A stretch of DNA of 64,000 nucleotides from Viridibacterium curvum (GCF_039544165.1 NZ_BAABLD010000011.1:1-64000), one strand, 5' to 3'; positions 8,916 through 17,986 are shown, counted from the first letter of the stretch. Notes: generated by a model from the sequence alone, not told the origin. Program-made: numbers and translations.

Positions 8916-10436
8916 ATGGGTTTGCAGGACAAGGCTGGTCTGTTGCTGGCGGCTGTGGAATCGGGGGCTGATGTGCCGGGAGGCGTCTTCCTGGCCAAGG
9001 CGCTACAGCAGGCGAAGCTGGACTATTCAGAGGCGAGTCTGCAGCGCATTGATGCGTTGCTGAGCCAGGTGCGCGCGAAGTTGAAGCCAGTCAAGGAGGG
9101 GTTTCTTGACGATGCCGCCCGCGAAAATTTTACGCTGACGCTGGCGTTCTACCTGGGCAGCTACGTCGCGCGGGAGCTGCAAGATGCGCTGACCTGGCAT
9201 AGCCTCGAGGAGGCAGCGCAGCAGCTGCCTGAGGGTAGCCTGCCGAATGACGAATTCGTGACGCATGTGCTGGGTCTCGTGCCGGGATCCTGGCTTTTGC
9301 CCCTGGTGGTTCTTGAGGATGGTTTGTTCTCCGGGACGGGTGAGTATTCAGCTGCAGGCTGGGTGAAGCGGACTGTTGAGCGGATGCTGACCGAGGCGCA
9401 GGCAGTGACGCTCGAATGGGATATCGGCAACCTGGACCGATTCCTGCGCGGCGAGAAGCTGCGCGGAGGCGTGGCATTTGAAGAGGAGCTGCGGGCGATC
9501 CGGCTAGACTTTTCAATAGAGAGCCTGATCCAGATCGACGAGCTGCTGCGAACGATCCGCGCCCGTGAGGCGCTGGTGTATCCGGAATACATCCGCGCGG
9601 CGCGCACGGCCAACCTGTCGCGTCTGCTGGCGGTCTACATGACACGCACGGCAGCCGTACGCGCGCAATGCAGTCTGAAATGGATTGAATACGCGCAGGC
9701 GAAAGAAATGGGCATGGACTTCGAGCTGCAGTTCGAGACGACGTTCCTGGCTGCGATGGGAGATCAGACTCTATTCCCCCTGCTGGCCGTGCATGAGTTG
9801 CTGTTCAGCGAGAAGCCGACGCTGTCTTGCACGCTCTTCGCCAAAAAGGTGCTGGAACTCAAGCTGCCGCAGTTCGTGACGCTCAGGCGCGGCATGCCTG
9901 TGCCGGATAAAAAAGGGACTGGACTGTTCGGCAAGCTCAAAGCCGCGCCGACGATGGAGTGGAAAAAGGAGGTAGAACAGGCGGCGTTCGTGATGGGCTA
10001 TGGCGCGTACATGGCACTGGGGGGCTCGGAAGTTCCGCCTACGGTTCTCCTGCCTTCGGCCGAAGGCAAGGGAACCCTCCTTGACCTTTCTTTCATGGGA
10101 GACGGGGAAGCAATCAGCAGACGTGCTGAGGAATTGATGCAGCACAACCCTGAGAATGTGCCCTACCAGGTCCATCTGTATGAGGGGTACAGCAACCTGC
10201 CTCACGGTCGCATGGACACACTTCTGGTGCACCTGAAGTGCTACCAGCGCCCTACCCTATCGCTGCTGATTGGTGTGCCTTATACGCTCGCGAGTGCCGG
10301 CTTCAGCCTGCGTGCGCCCATCATCCTCCAGAGCACTGCAGATCCCAGCCTCAATGCGGAGATCGCCGCAGTGTTCTTCGAGGGGCTCGACAATCACAAA
10401 TCGATCAACTGGCGCGAGCATGAGGTGGTGGCATGA
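8916..10436 (+). CDS. Unknown cytoplasmic protein with internal duplication
   Basis: 506 residues, no signal peptide or membrane helix. Two similar alpha-helical units are visible: residues 31-57 (QAKLDYSEASLQRIDALL) resemble 192-218 (AIRLDFSIESLIQIDELL), and 69-87 resemble about 230-248, a spacing of about 161 residues. The last third (about 340-506) is different and more beta-rich. ATG at 8916 follows GGGGGAAACGCC, an acceptable ribosome site. I do not recognise the family and no neighbour points to a role. Confidence 0.65.
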   Translation: MGLQDKAGLLLAAVESGADVPGGVFLAKALQQAKLDYSEASLQRIDALLSQVRAKLKPVKEGFLDDAARENFTLTLAFYLGSYVARELQDALTWHSLEEAAQQLPEGSLPNDEFVTHVLGLVPGSWLLPLVVLEDGLFSGTGEYSAAGWVKRTVERMLTEAQAVTLEWDIGNLDRFLRGEKLRGGVAFEEELRAIRLDFSIESLIQIDELLRTIRAREALVYPEYIRAARTANLSRLLAVYMTRTAAVRAQCSLKWIEYAQAKEMGMDFELQFETTFLAAMGDQTLFPLLAVHELLFSEKPTLSCTLFAKKVLELKLPQFVTLRRGMPVPDKKGTGLFGKLKAAPTMEWKKEVEQAAFVMGYGAYMALGGSEVPPTVLLPSAEGKGTLLDLSFMGDGEAISRRAEELMQHNPENVPYQVHLYEGYSNLPHGRMDTLLVHLKCYQRPTLSLLIGVPYTLASAGFSLRAPIILQSTADPSLNAEIAAVFFEGLDNHKSINWREHEVVA

Positions 10437-10588
10437 TGTCGCACCTGACAAACGACATGCCTCACTTCTCACATGAATGAAGCATTGATCTTCTGCCTGC
10501 AGCGCGGGCAATGCCTGCAACCCCAGAGCCCCAGGTCTTGTACGGCGTCAATGACCTCAGCATCCATCATCAAACACCAACCATCAAA

Positions 10589-11164
10589 ATGAAAACACTT
10601 CACTCATTAAAAATCTGGCTGACTTTCATCGTCTGTTCGGCCTTGTTGGCAGGCTGCGCATCAAACTCGATCGTTGAAGAGTCATTCGCACCCAACCGCG
10701 AAAGAAGCGTTACATCGATCGGATTCCTTCCATTGAACTCCCCAAAGTACCCTGACGAGATCAATTTTTCTCAGAATTCAATACTGTGGGACTTTGAGAA
10801 GTCTGCAACAAAATTGAAGATTGACTGGAAGCGGGTTTCTGTTGCGGACACAGCCGACAAAGAGCTTGTTCAGAAAGCGCTGGAAAAAGAGTCGGTTTCG
10901 CATGTCCTTACCATTCGAATCACCAAGGCGACAATTCGAACTGAGAAAAAACCAGGCCTCGAAAAAGACTGGAGCTACATTCCAGACTATGTAGCGTCGG
11001 TAGTCTTGTTGGAAAAGAGTTCGATGACCGAAATCTGGCGGGCAACACTCAAAGCCAAGTTGGGATTCGCGACCGGCGAAGAAACCAGTGGCGAGAAGAT
11101 ACTGAACAAGCTCAGGGAGCATCGGCTTCTCGTTGAGCCCAAGTCAGGGCAAGGCACCATTTAG
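10589..11164 (+). CDS. Small lipoprotein of unknown function
   Basis: 191 residues from the ATG at 10589, chosen because it gives a clean lipoprotein signal peptide (MKTLHSLKIWLTF..., lipobox LLAGC with the lipidated Cys near residue 22). The mature part is charged with no further membrane segment, and resembles periplasmic lipoproteins of the type that carry a beta-strand-rich LPS-assembly-like or GNA1162-like body, though this is not certain. Codon use is somewhat more A/T-rich than the upstream gene. A hairpin follows the stop codon. Confidence 0.65.
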   Translation: MKTLHSLKIWLTFIVCSALLAGCASNSIVEESFAPNRERSVTSIGFLPLNSPKYPDEINFSQNSILWDFEKSATKLKIDWKRVSVADTADKELVQKALEKESVSHVLTIRITKATIRTEKKPGLEKDWSYIPDYVASVVLLEKSSMTEIWRATLKAKLGFATGEETSGEKILNKLREHRLLVEPKSGQGTI

Positions 11165-11170
11165 CAAGCA

Positions 11171-11195
11171 GGTAGGGGGCGCAATGCGCACCTAC
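11171..11195 (+). terminator. Hairpin between 11164 and 11216
   Basis: GGTAGG pairs with CCTAC and an inner GCGC with GCGC around AAT. No clear T-run follows, so it may be an intercistronic structure rather than a full terminator. Confidence 0.4.
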
Positions 11196-11215
11196 TCACT
11201 GGCAGGGAGAGAAAC

Positions 11216-12262
11216 ATGAGCGAGCCCTCAGCAGATCAGACCTTCTACGAAGCGATGGTGGCGCTATCGCTATGGCGAAACGCGCATCCCGACAAGAAAA
11301 TCGACTCCGAGCCGCCCGACATCGTTGCCAAACGCCATATCGTGATGACCCGGCTGTCGTCAATGCAGGAAGGCGACATCGATCCCTGGATGGGTCAGAA
11401 GATTGAGTCCCTGATCCGCAAGAGCACCCGTTACATCGTGTATCTCGACAGCCACCTGGAGGTGCAGTGGTGGTGGACGCAACGCCTCTCCAGCGAAGAG
11501 GGAATGAGCGTGATTCAGGCCAACGTCATGCGTCTGAGCTGCGCGAGCCATTTTCTGCTCGACGAGCGTAGCGACCTTCTCAAGCCGCCCTTTCCCAAAC
11601 TGCGTGCGATCTTCCGCTTCATTCCGTTGTGTCGCCGCGTCACCGACGAGCAGTTGAAGGCCAACACGGAGCGGGCCCGCGACAGTGCCAAACGCATCCG
11701 TCTGCTGATTGGCGAATCGATGGCGATGGTGCTGAACGGTGTGAAGCGCGAGGAATGCGAGAAGGTGCAGGCCATGGCCGAGGACCAGATCCTGGTCGCC
11801 AAGGACCAACTTTGCCGCCCGGTGTTTTTCTGGTGGTTCGTGACTCTGTTGTTGTGTCTGGCTGGCGTGGCGGGCGGGCTGCAGGTTGCGCAGACTTACT
11901 GCGCGTCGAGCCTGCTGCACACGCTGACGAGCTGGACGCAGGCCGGGCTGGCCGGCGCCTTCGGGGCGTTGTTGTCAGTCACGACGCGCACGCGATCGCT
12001 GCGGCTTGAGCCGGAGTCCGGCAAGCGCGGGCTGCGCATCGAAGCGACCAGCCGCATGCTGATCGGTATTGGCGCAGGCATCCTGGTGCATCTGGCTTTC
12101 GAGGCCGAGATCATCCTGAAAAGCGCGCTCAGCTCGGCAGGAGATGTACGAAACGCCGCGCATCTCTTTCTGTGCATCGCTTCAGGATGGAGCGAGAAGA
12201 TTTTGCCCTCGCTGCTGAGTCGCGCCGAGTCCTTTGTGGCAACACCCCAGAAAGACAAGTAG
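11216..12262 (+). CDS. Membrane protein of unknown function
   Basis: 348 residues with a hydrophilic N-terminal half (1-200) and a C-terminal membrane half. Helices are visible around VFFWWFVTLLLCLAGVAGGL, then AGLAGAFGALLSV, IGIGAGILVHLAF and a weak last one. The GAFGALLSVTTR segment is glycine-rich, as in small re-entrant or channel-like helices. A GGGAGAGAAAC ribosome site precedes the ATG. The family is not recognised. The preceding lipoprotein gene may be co-transcribed, since the gap is only 51 bp. Confidence 0.65.
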   Translation: MSEPSADQTFYEAMVALSLWRNAHPDKKIDSEPPDIVAKRHIVMTRLSSMQEGDIDPWMGQKIESLIRKSTRYIVYLDSHLEVQWWWTQRLSSEEGMSVIQANVMRLSCASHFLLDERSDLLKPPFPKLRAIFRFIPLCRRVTDEQLKANTERARDSAKRIRLLIGESMAMVLNGVKREECEKVQAMAEDQILVAKDQLCRPVFFWWFVTLLLCLAGVAGGLQVAQTYCASSLLHTLTSWTQAGLAGAFGALLSVTTRTRSLRLEPESGKRGLRIEATSRMLIGIGAGILVHLAFEAEIILKSALSSAGDVRNAAHLFLCIASGWSEKILPSLLSRAESFVATPQKDK

Positions 12263-12409
12263 TACGCAAGCTAAGCAAGGCGAGAGGCTGGCATCAGGTG
12301 TCGCATTCACACATTACCCTCGTCATGCCTTCGACATCGAGACAACTCTAGCTTGGCAGACAAGTGCCCCTTGCCGACAATGCCAGCGAGCCATTCCGGA
12401 ATGCATCAC

Positions 12410-13471
12410 ATGAGCCACCGCCTGCCGCTGTCCTACACTTCCCGTGCCGCCCTGCTGGTAACCCTATTGACTGCGCTGCTGCTTTTTGCCCTGTCCGCCA
12501 ACGCGCAGCAAGTCCAGCCCTACGTCATCAAGACCGACACAGGGCTTGACGAATGCCCTCGCGCTGGAAAGAGTAGTTGTCTGGAGCGCCTGTTCAAGGG
12601 CAGCTACTCCGGTAGCTACTACCTCGCCCACGACAACGGTCTGGAAGTCGTACTGGAACGTGACCGCATCCGCACCTACATCTTTTACGTTGACACCCCG
12701 GGCAAGGCCCCATTCAACGGTCGCAATGACAAAGGCATCGGCAAGGGCAGCAACATGGACGACGTGATCCGGGCCTATGGTGCACCAGAAGAGCGTAGCG
12801 CCCCTCCCGAGCCCCCCATCCCCGGCCGCGCGCGCATCATCGAAAGCTACTTCGACTATGGCAGCCTGGGCATCACATTCAGCTTCGCTGACGAGCGCCT
12901 CATCGACATCCGCGTCTATACGGTCATTCCGCCGGGCGCTGATCCCTTCGCCGACCCGTTCGCCGATCTCAGCCAGCGCGCCGGTGGCGCACTCACCGTC
13001 GCCCGTGAGCTAGTTCAACACACCGGTCACAGCCACATCTATGCCGCGAACATCCGCAGCAGCCAGAGCTCTCAGCTCAAGAAACTCGGCGTCTCGGCCA
13101 ACGTCATCACCTGCTTCAATCAGCGCCTTACACTCCCCCTCATCGAGCGTCACCTGAGCCGCGCCTTCGCCGACGAATTCACCACCGACCAGTTGCGGGA
13201 AGGCCTTACCTTCTACAAGACCGTCAGCGGCAAGCGCTTCGCAGACACCTTCCGGATCAGTACTCTGGAGCTCCTGCTGATCCCGACCGAGGAACGCCTG
13301 CCCGAGCTCAGCAAGGAGGACAGGCAGAACATCGCGGCCTTCACCCGCACTCCCGTTGGCCAGCAATCCGTCGACCCCCAGGCCAACGTCATCCGGCGTG
13401 CCGCCCCCGACATGCAGCGCGCAGTGTCTGAGCTGCTCGAGCAATGCAACACACAGAAGGCGAAACACTGA
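12410..13471 (+). CDS. Secreted protein with DUF2059-like C-terminus
   Basis: 353 residues from the ATG at 12410; an ATG at 12401 is also possible. The N-terminus is a signal peptide ending ALSANAQQ, so the protein is periplasmic. The region 60-180 looks like a beta-rich SmpA/OmlA-type fold (KGIGKGSNMDDVIRAYG resembles its helix-turn pattern). The C-terminal part contains TTDQLREGLTFYKTVSGKRF, the Phe-Tyr...Gly pattern of DUF2059. The domain roles are family inference only. Next to a cell-wall amidase gene at 13670. Confidence 0.6.
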   Translation: MSHRLPLSYTSRAALLVTLLTALLLFALSANAQQVQPYVIKTDTGLDECPRAGKSSCLERLFKGSYSGSYYLAHDNGLEVVLERDRIRTYIFYVDTPGKAPFNGRNDKGIGKGSNMDDVIRAYGAPEERSAPPEPPIPGRARIIESYFDYGSLGITFSFADERLIDIRVYTVIPPGADPFADPFADLSQRAGGALTVARELVQHTGHSHIYAANIRSSQSSQLKKLGVSANVITCFNQRLTLPLIERHLSRAFADEFTTDQLREGLTFYKTVSGKRFADTFRISTLELLLIPTEERLPELSKEDRQNIAAFTRTPVGQQSVDPQANVIRRAAPDMQRAVSELLEQCNTQKAKH

Positions 13472-13669
13472 CATGACGGAGCAGCCAGGGTGTGCACCGC
13501 GCACGCGGGACCTCGCATCCGCACTACGGCCTTCAAGGAGCTATCGCGACGAATGAGTCCTGGGAGTGGTGCGCAATGCGCACCCTGCGCACAGCCCTTT
13601 TGGCGATTGTCTCGCTCAGTCCTTGTGCCGGACTGTATCCTCCGGCTTCCACATTCTTGTCGCTCGTCG

Positions 13670-14356
13670 ATGCGCCGCCTTCTGGACTCCCTTGCCGTGA
13701 CTGCCCTGAGCCTGGCAGGCAGCGCCTGTGCTGCCGCAGCAGAGATCGCAGTCGACACTGGCCACACTCCCCTGCGCTACGGCGCCGTGGCACCCGACGG
13801 ACGCGTGGAGTATCAATTCAACCTGACGCTCTCGACCGCTGTTGCGCGAAAGCTTGAGGCCCGCGGGCATTCTGTGTTTCGCATCTCGGCCGATGGACAG
13901 GAAGTGGCGTTGACTCAACGCACACAGCTGGCGCCCGACGCAAAGCTCTTTGCTTCGATTCACCATGACTCGATCCAGCAGGCGTGGATCGATGCGGGGC
14001 GGCGTCGCGAGTTTGCGGGCTTTTCGCTCTTCGTCTCGGAGAAGAATCCGCAATATGCCGAGAGCCTGAAATGCGCCAAGGTGGTGGGGGAGCGTCTGCT
14101 GGCGATTGGCGAGGTGCCTTCGGCATATCATGCAACGCCGATACCCGGCGAGAATCGCCCCTTCATCGACAAGCGATTGGGCATCCATCGCTTCGATGAT
14201 CTGGTGGTGTTGAAAACGGCGACCATGCCTGCGCTGCTGATCGAGGCAGGCGTGATTGCCAACCCCGACGAAGCCCGGCGACTTGCCGAGGCCGAGACGG
14301 TAGAGCGACTGGCTGGCGCCATTGCAGAAGGCCTGCACGCCTGCCTCAACCATTGA
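13670..14356 (+). CDS. N-acetylmuramoyl-L-alanine amidase (Amidase_3 family)
   Basis: 228 residues from the ATG at 13670, chosen because it starts a signal peptide ending SACAAAAE. The zinc and catalytic residues of Amidase_3 can be followed: His in VDTGHTP, Glu in RVEYQFN, His in ASIHHDS and Glu in LLIEAGVIANPDEA. The enzyme would cleave the amide bond between MurNAc and the stem peptide in the periplasm, in wall turnover or daughter-cell separation. It lacks the long N-terminal AMIN domain of AmiC, so it is a minimal catalytic form. A perfect 17-bp palindrome, GGTGCGCAATGCGCACC, lies upstream at 13568-13584. Confidence 0.8.
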   Translation: MRRLLDSLAVTALSLAGSACAAAAEIAVDTGHTPLRYGAVAPDGRVEYQFNLTLSTAVARKLEARGHSVFRISADGQEVALTQRTQLAPDAKLFASIHHDSIQQAWIDAGRRREFAGFSLFVSEKNPQYAESLKCAKVVGERLLAIGEVPSAYHATPIPGENRPFIDKRLGIHRFDDLVVLKTATMPALLIEAGVIANPDEARRLAEAETVERLAGAIAEGLHACLNH

Positions 14357-14376
14357 AGTCACAACGGAGCAATGCA

Positions 14377-14754
14377 ATGCAAAAATTCGCACTCGGTTTC
14401 GCAATGATCGTCGTCGCAACCAGCAGCCACGCCGCAGGTTGCGGTAAGCCGCGCAACGCTTTCGACCAGGTGTATTGCGCCGGCAATCTGTTCTCGCAGA
14501 AAGACAGCGATCTGAACAAAACCTACACGGCCTTGCGCCAACAACTGGATGCCAAACAGAAAGACGTGCTGAAGCAAGGACAGCTGGACTGGATCAAGGC
14601 CCGCGATGCAGCCTGCAGCAAGGAAGACAGCACGGGGTACTTTGTGAATCTCGATTGCGCCATCGAGAAGACCGATGCCCGCCTTGAATTCCTCAAGGAA
14701 CGCGAGCGCGAATGCAAAAGCACGGGCTGCAGCACCGATAAGCTGGCGAAATAA
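14377..14754 (+). CDS. LprI/DUF1311-family periplasmic protein
   Basis: 125 residues with a signal peptide (ending SSHAAGC) and the short helical LprI-like core: FDQVYCA, SDLNKTYTALRQQL and QLDWIKARDAAC, with six or so Cys likely forming disulfides. Homologues include MliC-type lysozyme-inhibitor neighbours and mycobacterial LprI, so inhibition of host lysozyme is possible but only inferred. The ATG at 14377 follows ACGGAGC. The previous gene is a peptidoglycan amidase, which fits a cell-envelope setting. A terminator follows at 14767. Confidence 0.7.
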   Translation: MQKFALGFAMIVVATSSHAAGCGKPRNAFDQVYCAGNLFSQKDSDLNKTYTALRQQLDAKQKDVLKQGQLDWIKARDAACSKEDSTGYFVNLDCAIEKTDARLEFLKERERECKSTGCSTDKLAK

Positions 14755-14766
14755 GCTTGCTCAGGG

Positions 14767-14790
14767 CAAGGGGCGCAACTGCGCCCTTTG
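14767..14790 (+). terminator. Terminator after the LprI-like gene
   Basis: Stem AAGGGGCGC and GCGCCCTTT around AACT, very like the one at 7819. It is followed by TGTTGCG, so the T-run is weak. Confidence 0.6.
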
Positions 14791-14811
14791 TTGCGTTGAG
14801 CCAGGCACAGA

Positions 14812-15078
14812 TCAACGACGCCGAAAGGCCTGAGGGCGTGCGGCGGGTGTGCTGCGCTGTTCGAGGTGGCGGAAGGTGATGCGCCCTTTGCTCAGGTCGT
14901 AGGGCGACATTTCGAGCGACACCTTGTCGCCCGCGAGAATGCGGATGTGATGCTTGCGCATTTTGCCGGAGGTGTAGGCGATCAGCGGGTGTCCGTTTTC
15001 AAGCGTGACGCGAAAGCGCGAGTCGGGCAGCACTTCGGAGACGACGCCTTCCATTTCGATGAGTTCTTCTTTGGCCAT
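14812..15078 (-). CDS. infA: Translation initiation factor IF-1
   Basis: 88 residues with an S1/OB fold: MAKEELIEMEGVV at the N-terminus, then LPDSRFRVTLENGH, GKMRKHHIRILAGD and SPYDLSKGRITFRH, all standard IF-1 signatures. IF-1 fills the ribosomal A site during initiation. The protein is about 15 residues longer than the common 72-residue form because of an Arg/Pro-rich tail. Many betaproteobacteria carry an extra infA like this next to cold-shock genes; the csp gene at 15164 fits that. Confidence 0.95.
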   Translation of the reverse strand: MAKEELIEMEGVVSEVLPDSRFRVTLENGHPLIAYTSGKMRKHHIRILAGDKVSLEMSPYDLSKGRITFRHLEQRSTPAARPQAFRRR

Positions 15079-15120
15079 GTCGGAGTGTGAAGCCTGAGTG
15101 AATGTGAGAAGCAGAAAAGC

Positions 15121-15143
15121 AAAGCCCGGCGGAGCCGGGCTTT
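15121..15143 (-). terminator. Terminator of the cold-shock gene
   Basis: Perfect stem AAAGCCCGGC and GCCGGGCTTT with a 3-base loop, 21 bp past the csp stop codon on the minus strand. It separates csp from infA. Confidence 0.75.
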
Positions 15144-15163
15144 GTTGCCGGCAAGACGTGGTG

Positions 15164-15367
15164 TCAGGCCGGGTTGATGTTCACCGCCTGCTCGCCCTTG
15201 GGGCCCTGGGTGACATCGAAGCTCACGCGCTGGCCTTCAGCGAGCGACTTGAAGCCTGAGCCCTGGATGGCCGAGAAATGCACGAAGAGGTCCTGGCCGC
15301 CGCCTTCAGGCGTGACAAAACCGAAACCCTTCGCATCGTTGAACCACTTGACTGTACCTGTTGCCAT
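15164..15367 (-). CDS. Cold-shock protein (CspA family)
   Basis: 67 residues, exactly the family length. RNA-binding motifs KGFGFVTPE and DLFVHFSAI are both present, with GTVKWFND at the start. It would act as a single-stranded RNA/DNA chaperone. A GGAGATTC ribosome site precedes the ATG. The 5' leader is long and holds a small hairpin (CGCCC...GGGGCG, about 15398-15413), as is usual for temperature-regulated csp transcripts. The region 15414-15790 further upstream shows no supported gene. Confidence 0.95.
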   Translation of the reverse strand: MATGTVKWFNDAKGFGFVTPEGGGQDLFVHFSAIQGSGFKSLAEGQRVSFDVTQGPKGEQAVNINPA

Positions 15368-15794
15368 TTTTGAATCTCCAGAAAATAAGGGGACGTTCGC
15401 CCCGAAAAGGGCGATATCAAGACAACAGGGAAATCGAGGAAATACCGGGAACTGCGAGAGGTACTGCTGGACTGGACTGAATGGACTTGATGTCGCTGGG
15501 GACACTCTGCGCCTGTTCTGCCAATTCACCAAGCTTTATTTCTTTTATTTTCACAAGACCACCGCCCGATCAGCGAACCCGAAGGCAGGCCTGAGCCGAA
15601 ATCCGGGGCTGGCCTTCCATGGTTTGCCTCCCGGATTCCATCAGCAGGCAGGGGGCGCAATGCGACTGCTCGGCACCTGGCTTGTCGCCGGGGTCTGGCA
15701 AGGTGCAAAGATGTTCGAGGGGCAGGCGTGCAGTTGGCGAACTCTGCAGCCCCCTGGCCCGGTTCTGCGAATGTAGACAGGTCAGACGGCCCAG

Positions 15795-15818
15795 AAAAAA
15801 GCCCGCCAGATGGCGGGC
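15795..15818 (-). terminator. Strong terminator after the MBL-fold gene
   Basis: On the minus strand: GCCCGCC, ATCT loop, GGCGGGC, then a run of six T. It lies 25 bp after the stop codon of the gene at 15843. Confidence 0.85.
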
Positions 15819-15842
15819 CTGTTTGCACGCTGCAGGCAGAGG

Positions 15843-16796
15843 TCACTTGAGGGGGGTGAAGTCGTAGCCCTTGCCGCGCACGCTGAGCGTGCCGATGCCG
15901 GGATTGCTGAGGTGGAAGCCCGCCACGAGCGCATTCTCGGCAATGGCGAGCCTGGCGATGCGGTGGCGGGTTTCGCGTGCTTCGTCGGCGTTCATGTCGA
16001 ACATGACGGCCCAGTCGGGGTTGCGCACGAAGAGGTCGACATTGGTGGAGTCGGCCCAGTAGAGCAGCTTGCGCTTGCCACCTTCAATCATGAAAGCCGT
16101 GTGGCCCGGTGTGTGGCCGTATGCGGGAATCGAGCGCACGCCGGGCAGCACTTCCTTGCCCGGTTCGAAGCGGATCACGCTGGCCGCCATGGGCGAGAAA
16201 ACGCGACGGGCGTTGGTGAAGTTGCCGCGCCCTGCTTCGGGGGTGGCGTTCATGCGGGCGTCGTCCATCCACCAGTTCCACTCCGGGGCGGGCACATAGA
16301 CCTTGGCATTCGGGAAGACGAGCTGTCCGGCCTTGTTGCGCAAGCCGTTGATGTGGTCGCCGTGGAAGTGCGAGATCACGACGGCGGTGATCGACTTGGG
16401 GTCGATACCGGCCTTGCCCATATTCTCCAGCAACTTGCCGGCAGTGGCGGCGCCGAATTCGCCATTGCCGGTATCGAGCAACACACGCTGGCCACCCACA
16501 TCGACGACCAGGGTATTGAAGACCACGGTCAGCTTGTCGGTGGCGAGCCCCATCTCCTTGAGCGAGGCCTGTACGTCTGCCAGCGGTGCGTTGCGCACAT
16601 AGTTTGCGTCGAGCGGGCGCACGGCCGAGCCATCGCTCAGCATGGTCACGGCGACCTTGCCCAGATCAACCCGCGCGACGCCCTCAGAGACCGGCGTGGC
16701 ACGCGGCAAACTGCTGGCACAGCCTGCCAGCAAAGCGCCGAACAACAAGGTTGCCAGCGCAGTACGGCTTGCAGAAAACGCTCTGCGAATCATCAT
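15843..16796 (-). CDS. Exported MBL-fold metallo-hydrolase (lipoprotein)
   Basis: 317 residues with a lipoprotein signal (LLFGALLAGCAS), then a metallo-beta-lactamase fold: SHFHGDHING is the HxHxDH zinc motif, followed by GHTPGHTAF and an Asp in LLYWADS, in the usual order. Relatives include quorum-quenching lactonases, alkylsulfatase-like and general hydrolases, so the substrate cannot be told. The start ATG at 16796 is supported by AGGAG 8 bp upstream. The protein should sit in the outer membrane or periplasm. It is divergent from the NLP cytolysin gene across a 395-bp gap (16797-17191) holding only a leader hairpin. Confidence 0.8.
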   Translation of the reverse strand: MMIRRAFSASRTALATLLFGALLAGCASSLPRATPVSEGVARVDLGKVAVTMLSDGSAVRPLDANYVRNAPLADVQASLKEMGLATDKLTVVFNTLVVDVGGQRVLLDTGNGEFGAATAGKLLENMGKAGIDPKSITAVVISHFHGDHINGLRNKAGQLVFPNAKVYVPAPEWNWWMDDARMNATPEAGRGNFTNARRVFSPMAASVIRFEPGKEVLPGVRSIPAYGHTPGHTAFMIEGGKRKLLYWADSTNVDLFVRNPDWAVMFDMNADEARETRHRIARLAIAENALVAGFHLSNPGIGTLSVRGKGYDFTPLK

Positions 16797-17119
16797 GTCA
16801 TGCACTCCTGAAAGGAAAGATTGAGAAACCTGAAGGGGTGAGGCCGGGTGCAGAGCACGCTCAACCCGGGCTTGGATCAACGCTCCGCGCCACGCGTTCA
16901 ACAACCGGCTGGTTCGCTGGTGCCCGGCCCGAGTGCACTTTAGGCGAGGAGGCATTCCAACTTCTTCAATCCAGGTGATAGGCAAAGGCGATTGAACCAA
17001 TCGCTGACTCGCACGGTCGGCGGCGCGGGCAACCATTCGCCGCCAGGCACGCAGCGGGCAGGCACAACCCGGCGGGGTCACCGTGGCACGCCTGAAACAT
17101 GGGCGCGCCAGAGTCCTGC

Positions 17120-17161
17120 TGCCGGGTCGCCGGCGGGTTTTCCCCCGCCCCCGACCCGGCA
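17120..17161 (+). promoter_or_regulatory. Long hairpin in the leader of the NLP gene
   Basis: TGCCGGGTCG pairs with CGACCCGGCA, and inner arms GGCGGG and CCCGCC pair again. No T-run follows, and the ribosome site CAGGAG (17178) lies only 17 bp downstream. It could modulate translation or be the end of an older terminator. Confidence 0.5.
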
Positions 17162-17191
17162 AGCCCTTTCATCACTCAGGAGCCTCTGCCC

Positions 17192-17977
17192 ATGTTGTGC
17201 CGTACCTCATTGCTGTTTGTGTTCAGCGCCCTCTTCTGTGCCAGCGCACAGGCCGACGACTTTGCACGTCTGGATGAAGCCCTGCCTGCGGGCATCAACA
17301 TCAGTAACAACTACCCGGTGTTCGACTTTGACACGGACGGTTGCCTGCCCAGCGCAGGCATCAGCCGCACGGGCGTGCAGAACGGCGGGCTCAACCCGAG
17401 TGGTTCCATCACCGGCGGCTGCCGCGCGGGCATCTTCCTGCAGCTGTCCAACACGCTGCATCGCCATGCCTGCGTGACAAGCGGCACCGATGTGTATTGC
17501 GGCCACTTCTACGCGCTGTATTTTCTGAAGGATCAGGCCACGGTGTTCGGTGGTGGCCATCGGCATGACTGGGAGCACGCGGCGATCTGGACCCGCAACG
17601 GCGTCGTGACGCACGGCGGTTACAGCGCACACGGCAAGCTCTACAACAGCGAGATCGGCAGCCTGCCGACGCAGAACGGCCACATGAAGATCGTCTATCA
17701 CAAGGATGGTGTGACCACGCATGCGCTGCGCTTTGCCAAAAGCGGCGAGGTTGCCGAGAACGCCTATGGCAGCTTTGTCACGCCGGTGATTACGAGCTGG
17801 ACGACGATGAAGGGCGACGGCGTGAGCAACGCGCAGATGCGCGCCAGGCTCAACAGCTTTGACTACGGCTCGGCCACGATCCCGATGAAGGACAGCAACT
17901 TCGTCAGCAACCTCAACACCTACAAGCCCGCTGGCTACCCCAGCTTCACCGCAGCGAGTCTCGACGCGCTGCGCTGA
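17192..17977 (+). CDS. NPP1/NLP-family secreted cytolysin-like protein
   Basis: 261 residues with a clear signal peptide (FCASAQA). Residues 122-128 are GHRHDWE, the perfect heptapeptide that defines the Nep1-like protein family, and D114 (FLKDQ) fits the upstream metal-binding Asp. Several Cys (C51, C77, C94, C103) suggest disulfides. NLPs bind plant sphingolipids and can cause necrosis; bacterial ones occur in Pectobacterium, Bacillus and others. Whether this one is toxic is inference. The start follows CAGGAG. Its other secreted neighbours (gluzincin, GH44) give a plant-facing context. Confidence 0.85.
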   Translation: MLCRTSLLFVFSALFCASAQADDFARLDEALPAGINISNNYPVFDFDTDGCLPSAGISRTGVQNGGLNPSGSITGGCRAGIFLQLSNTLHRHACVTSGTDVYCGHFYALYFLKDQATVFGGGHRHDWEHAAIWTRNGVVTHGGYSAHGKLYNSEIGSLPTQNGHMKIVYHKDGVTTHALRFAKSGEVAENAYGSFVTPVITSWTTMKGDGVSNAQMRARLNSFDYGSATIPMKDSNFVSNLNTYKPAGYPSFTAASLDALR

Positions 17978-17986
17978 GCGCTCGCA

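Noticed and set aside
15526..15846. Minus-strand frame upstream of the cold-shock gene
   Set aside because: No ribosome site, no motif, and it overlaps the strong terminator at 15795-15818.
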